Positions 31,790 to 43,755 are shown, counted from the first letter of the stretch. The stretch is DNA of 64,000 bases from Pictodentalium vernedei (GCA_031216915.1 CM062288.1:182182596-182246595), one strand, 5' to 3'. Translations and numbers: made by a program. The notes: generated by a model from the letters alone, not told the origin.

Positions 31790-32100
31790 TCGACTTATAA
31801 TATAAATCTATGGTTTATATATCTATAACATTATAGATATATAAACCATAGATACACACACTTCATCAAATATTTTATATAACTTCGTCAATTTGCCGTC
31901 ATGCTCGGAAGATTACTTCCTTCTGAGAGGCTTTCATTTTTTACTAATTCTTATTCCGTTACGTTAAGTGTCGTACCAATGTGTGTCGCGTCATGGGAAC
32001 GTAAAATTTAGCGTCACGCTTAACCTAATTGTTGAATGGGAAAACAACAATTAGGTTAAACCATAGATATATAACTGATTTCATTTATGTAATTTAGTTG
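31790..32100. repeat. AT-rich hairpins
   Basis: Arms CTATGGTTTATATATCTATA and its complement at 31807-31852. A second hairpin, TTAACCTAATTGTTG with CAACAATTAGGTTAA, is at 32020-32059. The ATAAACCATAGATA motif recurs at 31840, 32055 and 32137. Confidence 0.7.
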
Positions 32101-33120
32101 TATATATTTGTGACATTATTATGTATATAAAGTATATAAACCATAGATAGATATTGATGTAATTCATGAAATGTATAGTTGTATATATTTTGTTCTAGTT
32201 TTAATAAATTTTAAAAAAATACGAAAAGTTGTATATATTTGTTATATATTTTGTTGTTACGTTCTAGTTTTGATAAATACAAATTACGTGTTTAATCAGA
32301 ACATTTTACGTTTTTATTAAGTCTTTCCAGTCCAACACTTGGGGGTAGGGGTGGGGGTTGGGGGGGGGGGGGCTTGACTCGATGTATGTGGCCGACTTGA
32401 CCAGGTGGAGACTTCACCCGAGGGTGATTGATCCGGGGGCGACTTCACCCAGCATAACGCACAAGTCGACCATGACGTTTTTTAGATGCAGCACATATAT
32501 TCTTGAATAAAAGCTGTTAAAAAACTTTTAATGGTTATATAAAAATTGAAGAGATTATTAGAGAACAATATTTATCATTCTAGAATATCTTGATATGCTG
32601 ATGACATATTTCTTTTCCGACAGTCATCCAATCGCTTAGCCTAGCCGGAAGCAGCCCCCATAACTATTCGAATTATTTTGAAGGAATAATTTTTCATACA
32701 ACCAGATCTAAAATTCTGACCGTCCAATCAAATTCCAGCTTTCAATGAAGCGGTGTTTTTCAAAGCGGACAACTGACAGACAAAAGTGAAAACGACAGAA
32801 TTGGCCGAAAAGTGAAAAATAATTGTTAAATAAACCCAAACAGTACGAAGTGGCAATGACGGAAGTTACTCCGTCTGCTGACAACACACTACAGCATGCT
32901 AATGTATTATGATTATTATAATAAGATATATTGTTTCACCTGAAATACAAAATATGCAAACACCAGTGGCCGTTTTATTTGAGAATAACGATTTACCGAT
33001 ATGAAATTAATGATGCAAGTCACAGTGCGCCGCATAACTCCCCAAATACGATTCGACGATAAACGCCACGTATATCTCATAGTCCACCACCGTTTAGTAG
33101 CACTGATTTGAAACACTGAC
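32100..33120. other. No recognised gene
   Basis: AT-rich sequence. Contains a G-rich block near 32341-32372 followed by GACTTCACCC-type repeated motifs (32409-32455) that vaguely recall the array-TIR units. No second end was found. Confidence 0.3.
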
Positions 33121-33123
33121 AGT

Positions 33124-33314
33124 GGAGGGTTAGAATCTCTCAAACCAACCCCATGATCGACCCCCCCCCCCCTCCGATTTTACACCCTACAGGCCCACTG
33201 CAGTATTTGATTCAAACCGGAGGGTTAGAATCTCTCAAACCAACCCCATGATTGACCCCCCCCCCCCCGCTCCGATTTTACACCCTACAGGCCCACTCCA
33301 GTATTTGATTCAAA
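33124..33314 (+). repeat. ~95-bp tandem duplication containing poly-C
   Basis: GGAGGGTTAGAATCTCTCAA begins at 33124 and again at 33219. Both copies contain CCAACCCCATGAT and a C-run of different length (about 12 and 14). This is a recent duplication, nearly identical outside the C-run. Confidence 0.9.
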
Positions 33315-33860
33315 CCATCCCCTTATCAAGTATATGATAAAACAGTCCAGTAAGGCTGTCAAGCAATTTCACCCAAAGCATCTGGATATTTTCCTAAACC
33401 ATCCTCTTAAGATTTTCATCCTATTCATTTATTTATTTATTGGTGCAGTCAAAGTGCCAATAGCGGATCATTTCCATTAGTGGATCATTTCCATTAGCGG
33501 ATCACTCAGTCTTGAATGATCACATTGAATTAAAAGTGATTGTTTGATTTATGAACCTAGTCCACAGTCATGAAGGTATGGGCAATGTTTAGTAACCGGA
33601 AGAATATCACCTGTGAAGTCTGCCGTTTAATACTGAAAATGAAAGTGGGAAGTACAAACCCCTTCCGATATGGGGAAGATTTTCACGAACTGAAACGGAA
33701 ACAAAAACCAAACACGAAGTTCTCCAGCTGAACAAAAGTTAAAGTTTATTGTGTTTGGTGTCATTTTGAAGATTACAATATAGGCAATCTAATTATAAAA
33801 AAAAGTCCAGACCAATCAGACACGAAAAGATGAAATAAACTTTGATCCGCGTGCCTCGGT

Positions 33861-33870
33861 CAACTACCCA
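33861..33870. repeat. Target duplication of array-TIR element (left)
   Basis: CAACTACCCA is identical to 35064-35073. Confidence 0.9.
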
Positions 33871-35063
33871 GAATTACAGACAACTCGGACCAAAGACATC
33901 TCGGACTAAGACAACTCAGACCACTTTTGAAGACAACTCGGACCAACTTTGAAGACAACTCGGACCAACTTTAAAGACAACTCGGACCAACTTTGAAGAC
34001 AAGTCGGCCCAATTTTCAGGACAACTCGGACCAACTTTAAAGACAAGTCGGTCCAATTCTCAGGACCACTTTTGAAGACAAGTCAACCAACTTTCTAGGC
34101 AACTTGGACTGACTCGGTGAATAATTCGGACCCGAATAGTGAAGAAACGAAGATTCGGGGTTGGTGAGGAAAGTCACAAAACAACAAGTCACGGTTATAA
34201 ATCGTAAAAACTGAGGCATGACAATCAAAGACATGAATAAATGAATGAATAAAAGTTCATATAAAAAACAATGACCAGCACATATTTTATCAAACTATAT
34301 GTACATTATATATGTATTGGAATTTAAAGTCACAATTCTTCAAATTTAAGTCCGTATGAACATCTGCATTATTATCCGAATGATATATATTGGAACGGAC
34401 GTGATTCGCTCGTTCAAATGAAGGATCATAATCTATGTTTTGGAAACAAAAAAATGAAAAAAACTGTATGGCTGAACCGATCAGTGAATTAACTCAGAGT
34501 TGTCAATTTTCACCTGTAATTACATTGAATATAATTCCATGACTGAGTCTCGATTTTCATATTTGAGGTGTTTATTCTGACTCTTCTGTGGTGATTGGTG
34601 GCTGTTCGACTTTCACACATTATTTCTGTGTGATTACTTGTTTAGTTGCAATGCAAACATTCATCACATATCAAAATTTGTGGTGAGAAGCATTTTCATT
34701 TTACAGAATAACTTCAAAGACAACACAAGCTGCACTGAAAAGTGTTCCTTCGCATCTATTGAAGTCCTTGAGATCACATTTAATTATTTTTGACATCATT
34801 CTTTTCTTCACAGTTGGTCCAACCTGTCTTATAGTCATTACAACTTGTCTTGAAAGTTGGTCCGAATTGTCTCCAAAAGTGGTCCGAGTTGTCTTGAAAG
34901 TTGGGCTGACTTGTCTTGAAAGTTGGTCCGAGTTGTCTTCAAAAGTGGTCCGAGTTGTCTTGAAAGTTGGGCCGACTTGTTTTCAAAGTTGGTCCAAGTT
35001 GTCTTCAAATGTGGTCCGACTTGTCTTGGTCCGAGTTGTCTTTGGTCCGAGTTGTCCTGATCC
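33871..35063. mobile_element. Array-TIR (MULE-like) element, GACAACTCGGACCAA unit
   Basis: A 1.19-kb element with a perfect 10-bp duplication. The left array (33871-34135) has units AGACAACTCGGACCAACTTTG. The right array (34810-35063) has the complement, AGTTGGTCCGAGTTGTCTT, and ends GGTCCGAGTTGTCC. About ten units lie on each side, with variants such as GACAAGTCGGTCCAA on both sides. The ~650-bp centre has no coding content. Long TIRs and duplication length fit a non-autonomous MULE. The open frame reading through the right array is not a gene. Confidence 0.8.
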
Positions 35064-35665
35064 CAACTACCCATTAGCGGCTCACGCACTGCAAAAAATG
35101 AGGAAACGCGGCAAACTCCATTTTGTTTACTGTGATGACATATGAAACAAATTATTTGCATCTGTTGTTTCGGATAGAGCAAATATGTCAACCACATGAT
35201 CATTTCCACATTCTCATCGAAATTTGCTAATAATTTTTTTTTTTCAAATGTAGTGTTCCGAGCTATAAGAAAGTTAAGAAAAAAAACCCCAAATAAAATA
35301 CATGTAACTGATTGAATTCACTCGGCGACCATACAAATTCTTGAGCAACTTGCAGTGAAAGTCTAGGCCTACCACTCGTTATTTTGTGTTTTAAAAGTAG
35401 TTAGCGTTCCAAATGCTAGCTGACAAACTTCGAGTGCTGTGTTGTGATTTCAGTTTGTGCAGAAAAACTAAAATGTATCCCCCACGACTCACTAGCAGTT
35501 ACAATAATATAAGAGCTTGCCACCGATTCCCCACGATTATCGGAAGAGAATGCACATTGATCCTTTATCCAACAAAGCGGAAGAAAACGCCCAGAAAGAT
35601 CACACAAATTGGGCTCCTAAAATCTGAAATATATTGAATGTTGCATATTACAACCATGGAAATAT

Positions 35666-35705
35666 GGATATCATTGGAGCTCACCGAGCCGGTCCAATGA
35701 TATCC
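35666..35705. repeat. Hairpin
   Basis: GGATATCATTGGA pairs with TCCAATGATATCC around 14 bases. Confidence 0.75.
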
Positions 35706-35777
35706 ACACTTGCATGATTTCATTGATAGATATCATACCCATCAAATCTCCAAAGATCAGAAGAGGAATTAGAGAGA

Positions 35778-35794
35778 TGGGGGGGGGGGGGGGG
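35778..35794 (+). repeat. Poly-G tract (17 nt)
   Basis: Uninterrupted G run between AT-rich flanks. Confidence 0.95.
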
Positions 35795-36120
35795 AGACAC
35801 CCAACGCAGACCTCAACTATTTTCTGAGATACACTGGAACAAACTGATTATAAGCATAAAACACTGAACCTCTTCACCCAACTCAACTTTTCCAAACGGA
35901 ATTCGACAATTTTGTGAATATTGTCTTTTCAGTAAAAATATGTAAATTTAGCAAAACTTGATATTTTTAACCAGGATGTTGCGACTTTCAAGTTTAAAGA
36001 CCAGTGACGGCTCACCTGTTGGGAGTACCCTGGACAAGTCTGGGGTGGGGGGTGCAAAATGTGACAAGGTACATGAAGCCAACCGACCCCCGGAGCCCGC
36101 TGCCTTTTAATTTAGGGGCC

Positions 36121-36209
36121 TACCTGGTCACTGATAAGGCTAGCCGGAGCAGATCTTGCCAGGAATCCTGGCAAGATCCGCTCCGGTTAGCCTAATCACT
36201 GACCAGGTA
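36121..36209. mobile_element. Hairpin MITE, TACCTGGTCA ends
   Basis: Arms TACCTGGTCACTGATAAGGC and CGGAGCAGATCTTGCCAG are mirrored on the right with few mismatches around GAAT. The 89-bp unit folds completely. Confidence 0.85.
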
Positions 36210-36559
36210 TATGGCAGCCCTACTGAAAATGCGACATCGCTTCAGCAGCGTGGTCTCTCTTTGCATTTTTATATACTTCTGTTATCACGTTTCATCTCTC
36301 TTGCCTCCCACCCTCTCCCTCTTTCTCTCTCTCTCCTCCCCTCTCTCTCTTTTAGGGGGGCACAGCTCAATTTGGGGTGCCCCCCCCCCTCCTCCTGTGG
36401 CTACGCGCCTGGAACCCATACTGTAAAAATTTATTAGCTTGAGAACTTCAAAAATGGTCAGAGAAGCTGAAGGAGTTTGCAGATTGTAGAACTTTTAATT
36501 ACGAAAATGCTGCTGTCACTTAATTTTTATCTACAGCTGTATTTGGAAATTAGTCAACC

Positions 36560-36864
36560 TGCTCCTGTGTCCCTGGGCAATGCAGTTTACCCCGATATTG
36601 CCCATGTATGTGTGTGTGTTGGGGAGGGGGAGTACACATGTCTCCAACCTATCTAACCCAGCCTATGCTCCGCAGTGCATGGTACTGTCGTGCAGTGCTT
36701 AGTAGAGTCTGGAGTGATGACGTTGGAGAGCTTGCATGCATTTGTTGTTGCTCAGTTGTTTCCTCTGGCTGTCTTGGCTTCCGTCGTATGTAAGCCTGTT
36801 ACCGACACAATGTGCTCTAGCTGTTAAAGTGTCGTTGAACACCAATCAAAATAAATAAATAAAT
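36560..36864 (+). mobile_element. Diverged SINE body without clear head
   Basis: TGTGTCCCTGGGCAATGCAG, AACCTATCTAACCCAGCC, CTTCCGTCGTATGTAAGCC and a terminal (AAAT)n tail follow the order of the SINE bodies at 7055, 7746 and 61437. The 5' head is too diverged or truncated to classify. Confidence 0.65.
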
Positions 36865-37700
36865 CCGACATATGGTTCTTGCTTCTTATAAACCGGATAG
36901 ACAATCCATTGTCTGCTCGACAAGTTTGTCAAACCTGAATTTGCTGAAAACTGGAACTTGCGACACATTGTTGGGTAGCCCCAAGGCTGTTGCGATGACC
37001 AGCTATTGAACTGACTAATGGACCTGAAAAACACAAAGAACCTCGCCTCCATCACCATCAGCATGAGGAAAATGATTTGACAAAGAGAGTGAGCGTGCAG
37101 TAATTGGGGGCTTGCTGTAAATGATGTTCCATGTGTGATCGGGAGGATGGGGCTACAACCCCCTCATGGAAAGGCTCTGTCCACGTAGGAAAACACGAGC
37201 ATTTCTGACTGGCCAGGTCCGACCAATGAGGTGGTGTAGCCCCTCCTCAGAAGTGTCCGACAGCGTTTAAAAATATGACCAGTTTCGTCAGATGCCGTCT
37301 CTGATGGACACCGCCGCTGTTTGTCGATAGATCGATGATATGTCACAGATCGCCATCCAGTTGCAATCCAAAGTTTTGGATATGACATTCATTAAGTTCT
37401 GGAATTTTCGGCTAATACTCGCAGAACAGGGGTGGCGCCGAAACATTTTTAACACAGGGACTCATGACACAAAAGGGAATCTGCGTTAGCACCAGGGGTG
37501 AAAACACCCCCAACCCCACATCTGTACACCCCTGTTGTTGGTGCCACCAGCCTGTATTTAGGATTTTCAGGCTCTTACGACTAGTGAGTATAGTCGAGTC
37601 TATACTGTAATTTTTTGCTGCCAGCCTGTCCGAAAACGATGCGATTCAAAACCAGTAAATAATAGGGAGAAAGTGTCCATCCTAACAGGTAGAATCAAAT
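36865..37700. other. Unassigned sequence
   Basis: Two moderately long minus-strand frames (37064-36846 and 37388-37164) are open but resemble nothing known and lack clear splice context. Confidence 0.3.
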
Positions 37701-38656
37701 TGAATCACGTGATCCGCTATTGGCGGAAGTGATCCGCTATTGGCACCCGACGGTGGTCCACAAGACTAATCAATTAAGTCTTCCATCCATTACAGTTTTA
37801 AAAAAGGTTGGTGCCAGTCATGTAGAGGAAGAATTGTTCTTACCACAGAACACGCTTTAAATTTAAAAAAAAAATAACATAAGCAAAATAACATGAAAAA
37901 GGAAAAATGTGATCCGCTATTGGCACCTTGACTGTGTTTAACTTTAAGGTCACATACTACTTACTATTTCAGCGATCTGAACGTAGTGGCTACCCCTCTA
38001 GGTTCAGATTCGTCTCATTCAATCCTATAGAAAAAGTTCCCATCAAGTTTTTATGGGAACTTGAAAATAGGAATAGACCTTTTCATCGATGCGGAATCGG
38101 AAATTCGATGGTATTTGCACAGAGGGGGTTGAAAACAGGGTCTCCCTATATACCGAATCTGACTTCAAATACCGAATCTGACCTCAAATAAATTAATTAT
38201 GCGTTTTTCCTAATGGAATTGTCGGTTTTGAGTGGGCCCAGTGGGTATATAATTATTTTAAAATAAAACTGTCACAGTAAATGTCCATGAATTTCATGTA
38301 ACGGTAGTTATTGGTGAAACAGTGCAAGTTCAGTTTTTGAGCATCACCTAATTTTATGTATGACGTGGGGCTACCTATTCTCCGGAACAGGAATGGGTAC
38401 CTAATCTCAGGAATGCAGGAAGAGAGAGAAAGCGCATTAATCCACGCAAATGAATGAACTTTATTCAAATGTTTGCCCACCATAACAACGCGCTAATCAT
38501 ACTTTTTAACCCCCTGTGCTTCTCATCTATATAATTTTTTTAAATGTGTCTTTTTCTCGCCTTGAATTCACAGGAACAGTTACTGCTGGCAGAACGATTC
38601 TCTTTGCAGCGGGAGTAAATTTCAACAGCCAAATATTTCTGCTCGGCGGGTTTTAT

Positions 38657-38884
38657 TTATTTATTGGTGTTTAAGGTCACTTTCTGCAGCTATGACTGAT
38701 TGTGACCATGACACAGGTATAAAGTCATGTTTAACCAATCGCTAACGCTTACACCTTCGCTGTCCAGTTTAGAGGACTTCCACCCCAGGTCCTGGTGAAC
38801 GGATCCTAATTTACCAGTAAAGCAGAACTTGTTGGCCACAGTTAACAAGCACTACTTCACTTCCCGGGGTCCCTACGGGGAGAC
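38657..38884 (-). mobile_element. SINE (second family), minus copy
   Basis: Reading the minus strand it begins CCCCGTAGGGACCCCGGGAAG, parallels 19324-19553 throughout and ends GTGACCTTAAACACCAATAA plus an AAATA tail. It lies in the centre of the foldback element. Confidence 0.75.
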
Positions 38885-38896
38885 AAGGTTGATAAT

Positions 38897-39015
38897 CCCC
38901 CCCCCCCCCCCCAAAAAAAAAAGAAAGAAAGAAATAGACCCTGGTTATATTTCTGGCTCTATGTTATGTGAAACTTACATTGGGCCGATGTTTCTTTTTG
39001 GGGGGGGGGGGGGGG
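38897..39015 (+). repeat. Poly-C and poly-G pair
   Basis: A C16 run at 38897-38912 and a G16 run at 39000-39015, ~90 bp apart. They could pair as an extreme hairpin. Confidence 0.9.
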
Positions 39016-39297
39016 CAACAAACATTATAGCCCCCCTTCCACACACACACCCAGACACGCACGCCAATGGGAGAACTGCCCCAGAGGAACTCGATCCTAA
39101 GACTATATTTATACAAACCAAAGACCCATTTAAATATATAAATTAATGGGGGAAAAATCGCCTGTGCCAAGCAGAAATACCACAAGGAATAGTGATATGG
39201 GTCTAAGAAAAGATTGGAATTTCAAAATTTTTATGAAGCGTACCGACGGGGGACAGAGCATGGGTATGTGGCACAGACTCGTCTAGCCCAAGATGAA

Positions 39298-39369
39298 CAG
39301 CCACCATATCAACTGAGCTAACGACAACTCATCCAGGGGATGTCGTCAGCTCAGTTGATATGGTGGCTG
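39298..39369. mobile_element. Hairpin MITE
   Basis: CAGCCACCATATCAACTGAG pairs with its complement CTCAGTTGATATGGTGGCTG. The inner ACGACA pairs with TGTCGT across a 14-nt loop. Confidence 0.85.
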
Positions 39370-41807
39370 ATTGTTTATGGCTAGGCGATTCGGTGCGAAT
39401 CTACCATTAAATTGAAATCCAATTGTTCTAAATTGGAATCAAAAGCCACTTTAAATGAATGCGTGCGTGACATAGCTTGAAATCACTTTGCAACTAATTA
39501 TTGGAAAGCACCGCTCGATATACTTTTCAATGAGTATAATTGCAAAGAAATTTGAAAAAAATGCGTGGATGGACCACTCTCAATTAAGATTAGGATGTCG
39601 CGTGTGAACAAAAAATATGGTACGTCTCTGGTTGTCCTAAAATTTCAAATACCCTCTCTCCACTGTTCCGAAAAAAATGCTGGTCAGTCAGTCAGTCATT
39701 TCCCCCCGCCTAGTAGAGAAAGTTTTTTTTACGGCTGTATGCCTGCGGGGAATGAAGTGGTACTGTGCGCCCCTTGCGACCCCCGTTAGCGATATTTCAC
39801 TGTTTCGGTTTTTGTCAGCTAGGCTTGTGGGACGAATATCTGCAGCTCTGCTCTAGGCTACCACAGAGAGATCTTTAGCCTGCACAGGGTGTGTCTCTCC
39901 CTGCACAGAAGCCAGCCATTTTACTTCCCCACCCGATGGTACGGTGCGCAGTGACAGCATCAACCCCACCCACTTCATGTTGGATTTTATAAGAAAATAA
40001 CATGTTAAAGAAAATTGTTTGATTTATTATCTTACAAAAATAACTTGATATGGAATCATGTAACAATAAACTACATCTTGTATTAATAGTTCACTGAAAC
40101 AACATTAAACAACAGGTTGTAATCGGTACTAATCTGGTGAAAATTTAATAAATAAATAAAACCTGTCGAGCAGAAATATTTGGCTGCTGAAATTTACTCC
40201 CCTCCGGCGGTAACTGTTCCTGTGAATTCAATGAAAATTGATAAAGACGAGAAAAAGACACATTTTACAAATAATTATATAGAGGCACTGGGGGTTAAAA
40301 GGTATGATTAGTGTGTTGTTATGGTGGGCAAACATTTGAATAAAGTTTATTGACTTGCGTGGATTAATGCGCTTTCTCTCTGTTCTTGCATTCCTGAGAT
40401 TAGGTACCCGTTCCACACCCTGTTCCTGAGAAAATTAGGTGATGTTCGAAAACTGAACTTGCGCCGTTTCACCAATAACTACAGTTACATGAAATTCATG
40501 GACATTTACTGTGACAGTTTTATTTTAAAATAATTATATATCCACTGGGCCCACTCAAAACCAACAATTCCATTAGGAAAAATGTATAATTAATTTATTT
40601 GAGGTCAGATTCGGTATTTGAAGTCAGATTCGGTATATAGGGAGACAGTGAGAACCTGTTCTGTGTGAATGCGATCGAGTTTGATGACCTCCTCTGCGCG
40701 AATGAGATCGAGATTCCGCATCGATGAAAAGGTCTATTCGTTACAGTGCCATTACCAGGTTATTGTTTTTACTGTTTTACATTTATACAAAAACATGGAC
40801 GATTTCGAAATATTCGTTGACGCTTCGCGAGTATTTAAATGATGATAATTAAAGGATAAAGCATAGTTTGGATCAATAAACCCTGCGCAAATGTAAGGAA
40901 ATACGTGTACTATCGATTGCAGTCGGTAATACCGGTAAGGGCGAAAGTTTGATGTATATTCCTATTTTTGAGTTTTGAGTTCCCATAAAAACTTGATGGG
41001 AACTTTTTCTGTAGGATTGAATGGGAAGAATCTGAACGTAGAGGGGTAGCCACTACGCTCAGATCACTGAACTAGGTCACATACCACTCCTACTAAATAC
41101 CGATGGCTACCGAAGGCCACCCAATATAACTAAAACTGTTGCATTTAAAAGCATTTTTGAAGTCCAACAATCTTTATTTATTGTAGAGCGAATGTTTGTA
41201 ACACTCGTTCTTCAAATTAGTTGTTTTATTTCAAGAAGAACTCACCGATGGCCACTCTAAATATACCTACTGTCGCACTTTAAAGGAAATCGCACAACCC
41301 TAAATTGTCCTAAATTAGACAAGGCTAGATATTTATAAAGCTGGTTTTTTTGGAGGGGGGGGGGGGGGGAGGGGGAGAGAACTAGATTTTCAAATTAGAT
41401 CTCCGCTTACACCCCACAAGCAGAGACCAGTGTTACCGATGACCACCTAATTCATACCGTTTCAAACGAAATGATATTTACTACTGCATGAAGTTTTACA
41501 ACTCGCACTACGCAGTGCACATACTGACCAAACAGATTGCACCAATTTGTCACATGATGCATTTAATATTCGCTGGGGTTATTGTTTACAGTTTGTCTAG
41601 CTTTTTATTGGGGGTTGATTAAGTTACGCAGGACTCATGTAACAATTGTGTCATCAGAGTACACATCTTCAGACACCCTTTCTCGCAAATGAGAAAGACA
41701 TATATAATTCCTTTCTTTCCTATTCTCACGTAGGAGATATCCATTATGAAGTGATTGAGTAATTGGATTTTCCTCTATGTCCTAGGCCCTCCAGCCTTCT
41801 TACGATT

Positions 41808-42106
41808 CAGCTAGTCTGGGCCATTGGTTGTTGTATAAAAATATTATAAATTAAGTATTTTGTATATTTTTTATACTTACCAATGGCCCAGACGGGTATG
41901 GCCCTCCCATGAGTGGGCACTCATACCTCACCACTGTTTACAACATTTAGCAGGCAATTTTTATGCACAGTTCGCAAAATTATGGAGGACCAGATAGGAC
42001 ATAAAATTTTCGGTTTTGCATGCAAATTTTGGGGATTGGGGGAAAAATTTGTGTTTGGCCCTGGATTATTTTTTGAGTTAGCACCAGCTAGTCTGGGCCA
42101 TTGGTA
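41808..42106. repeat. Repeat with CTAGTCTGGGCCATTGG ends
   Basis: CAGCTAGTCTGGGCCATTGG occurs at 41808 and again at 42086 in direct orientation. An inverted ACCAATGGCCCAGAC at 41879-41893 forms a ~85-bp hairpin with the first. The most likely picture is a MITE with one partial neighbour copy. Confidence 0.6.
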
Positions 42107-42149
42107 AATATAAAAAATATACAAATTACTTTGAATTTATAATTTTCTC

Positions 42150-42706
42150 CCATTTGTTTCAAAAATGTTGCCGTGAACAACGACCTTTGAACTTAGTTTA
42201 GTCAGTCCTCAATATATTCCTTTGGCATGCCCTAAAGGGCACATTTATGATCAGATCGCTTTGAAACTTGGTATGCTTGTTTGGGGTGACCTCTAGATGG
42301 GAGCTATCGATTTTCTTTCATTTCCGTCAAAAATTTGTTGCCATTGGCAACAACCTTTGAAGTTGGTTAAGTTAGGCATCAATATTTCTCATTGGCACAC
42401 ACTGCAGGACACATTTACAATCAAATTGCTCTGAAACCTGGCATTCTTGTTTGGGATGATTTCTAGATGGGAGCTATGGATTTTCTTTCATTTCCATCCA
42501 AAAAGTTTGCCATTGGCAATGACCTTTGAACTTAGTGTAGTCAGGCATCAATATATTCCTTTGGCATGCCCTACAGGGCACATTTATGATTGGATCGCTT
42601 TGAAACTTGGTATGCTTGTTTGGGGTGACTAGTAGATGGGAGCTATCAATTTTCTTCCATTTCTGCCAAAAAATGTTTCCGTTGGCAATGACCTTTGATG
42701 AACTTA
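42150..42706. repeat. Tandem array, ~170-bp units (part 1)
   Basis: Units contain CCTTTGGCATGCCCTA, GGGCACATTTATGAT, GCTTTGAAACTTGGTATGC and GATGGGAGCTATCGATTTTC. The array resumes at 43764 after a hAT-type insertion. It recalls the core repeats of pearl/Helentron-like elements. Confidence 0.85.
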
Positions 42707-42714
42707 GTGCAATT
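42707..42714. repeat. 8-bp target duplication (left)
   Basis: GTGCAATT is identical to 43756-43763. Confidence 0.9.
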
Positions 42715-43755
42715 TAAGCTTGCCGTGATTATGCAAAAACTTGACTAATCGTCGGTCATGCCGTTTGATCAAATTTAAATTTGAAAGTCGACTTCTTCGA
42801 CTTTTTTACCCCCGCATGTATAATGACACCACTGCCTTGCCAGAACGTGATCACGCTGTATATACATGATGGGAACTTTTCTGGATGTATAAACGACAGT
42901 GGTAAACCATATGGAGGTAAAGGAGGGCAACCTCAGCCCCCTCCCCCCACCCCCTCAAATAAATCGTCATTTTTCTAAGTCCGATTCGGAAATGTTGTTT
43001 GCAGTAATTACAACCCACTTTAATGATTTTTTTTTTTTTTTGAAAATATGAAAGTTAATTTCAAGTATTACTGTTCTCGTCATGTCAACAACATGGCCGT
43101 ATTTTAAACAACATCGTTTCCAATAACCATTCTTTGCTCATAAATCTTTTATTTTGAACAACACGAAATGAAACTCGCTGCGTTTGATGAAATTTCAGTA
43201 TTTTGCATCACAAAACTAGAGTTAGCTCCCTTGGGTCACTCTTTCGTGTTGGAAATCCGAAAAACACGTTTCTCACCATTGATAAATTATCGTGAGTGTG
43301 TGTGCGGAAGGGGGGGGGGACTTTTTACATCCTTAGTGCCCTTACAGGGTCCAGCAGAAAAGTCCTTGTAAGTTGTAAAATTCCTCTCCCTCGGATCAGG
43401 CCTAGTTCCTTCTGGCTGCTCACTGTTATGTTTCATCTGAATTTCGGGCATCAGGGTGTATTACTGTTTAATGGTATGGCAGACGATCGACCAACTTAAC
43501 AGAATATGGTCAACAAAACATTCATTCCGACGTTCACCAAGCCTTATAATGTGGGAATGATGGATCGTTGACTATGTCACAATGTTATTTGAAATGTACA
43601 CGGCCACATGCCCGGTTATACCTACCTTTAGGACCAAACAGCCATCTCGTTTTAGTCGACCCTTTGTTAAAAAAAAGTGGTCAAAAAAGTCGACTAATCG
43701 TCGGTTGTGGGCTCTGATTAATCGACTATGGAATTTCATAATCGCGGCAAGCCTA
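42715..43755. mobile_element. hAT-type non-autonomous element
   Basis: The ends TAAGCTTGCCGTGATTATG and CATAATCGCGGCAAGCCTA match at 17 of 19 positions as inverted repeats. The 8-bp duplication and TIR style fit hAT elements. Subterminal GACTAATCGTCGGT motifs occur near both ends in opposite orientation. The 1041-bp interior has no transposase. It cleanly interrupts one unit of the 170-bp array. Confidence 0.85.

Larger units (their letters stand above)
33446..37935. mobile_element. Array-TIR element, GATCCGCTATTGGC unit (proposed outer shell)
   Basis: Left: CAGTCAAAGTGCCAATAGCG followed by three CCATTAGCGGATCA-type units to ~33515. Right: two GATCCGCTATTGGC units at 37711-37747 and an end copy at 37911-37935 reading GCTATTGGCACCTTGACTG. 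The ends are inverted over ~24 bp. The flanks (ATTTATTTATTGGTG left, TTTAACTTTAAGGTCACATA right) look like the two halves of a minus-strand SINE tail, which would mark the insertion site. It encloses the complete element 33871-35063. No transposase is recognised. Confidence 0.5.
37968..41072. mobile_element. Large foldback element with ~690-900 bp TIRs
   Basis: The arms 37968-38660 and 40157-41072 are inverted copies. They start TTCAGCGATCTGAACGTAGTG / GATCTGAGCGTAGTGGCTAC and share GTTCCCATCAAGTTTTTATG, AATTCAATGA-type, and ACAGTAAATGTCCATGAATT blocks. The right arm has ~200 extra bases (about 40755-40965). The ~1.5-kb centre holds a minus SINE copy, two homopolymers and a hairpin, but no transposase. 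Flanks share AGGTCACATAC, left of 37961 and right of 41074, which may be a decayed target duplication or pre-existing repeat. Confidence 0.7.

Noticed and set aside
36211-36437. Leu/Ser-rich plus-strand frames that look like a signal or membrane segment
   Set aside because: The hydrophobic appearance comes from a CT-rich low-complexity tract (TCTCTCTCTC and CCCTCTCTC).
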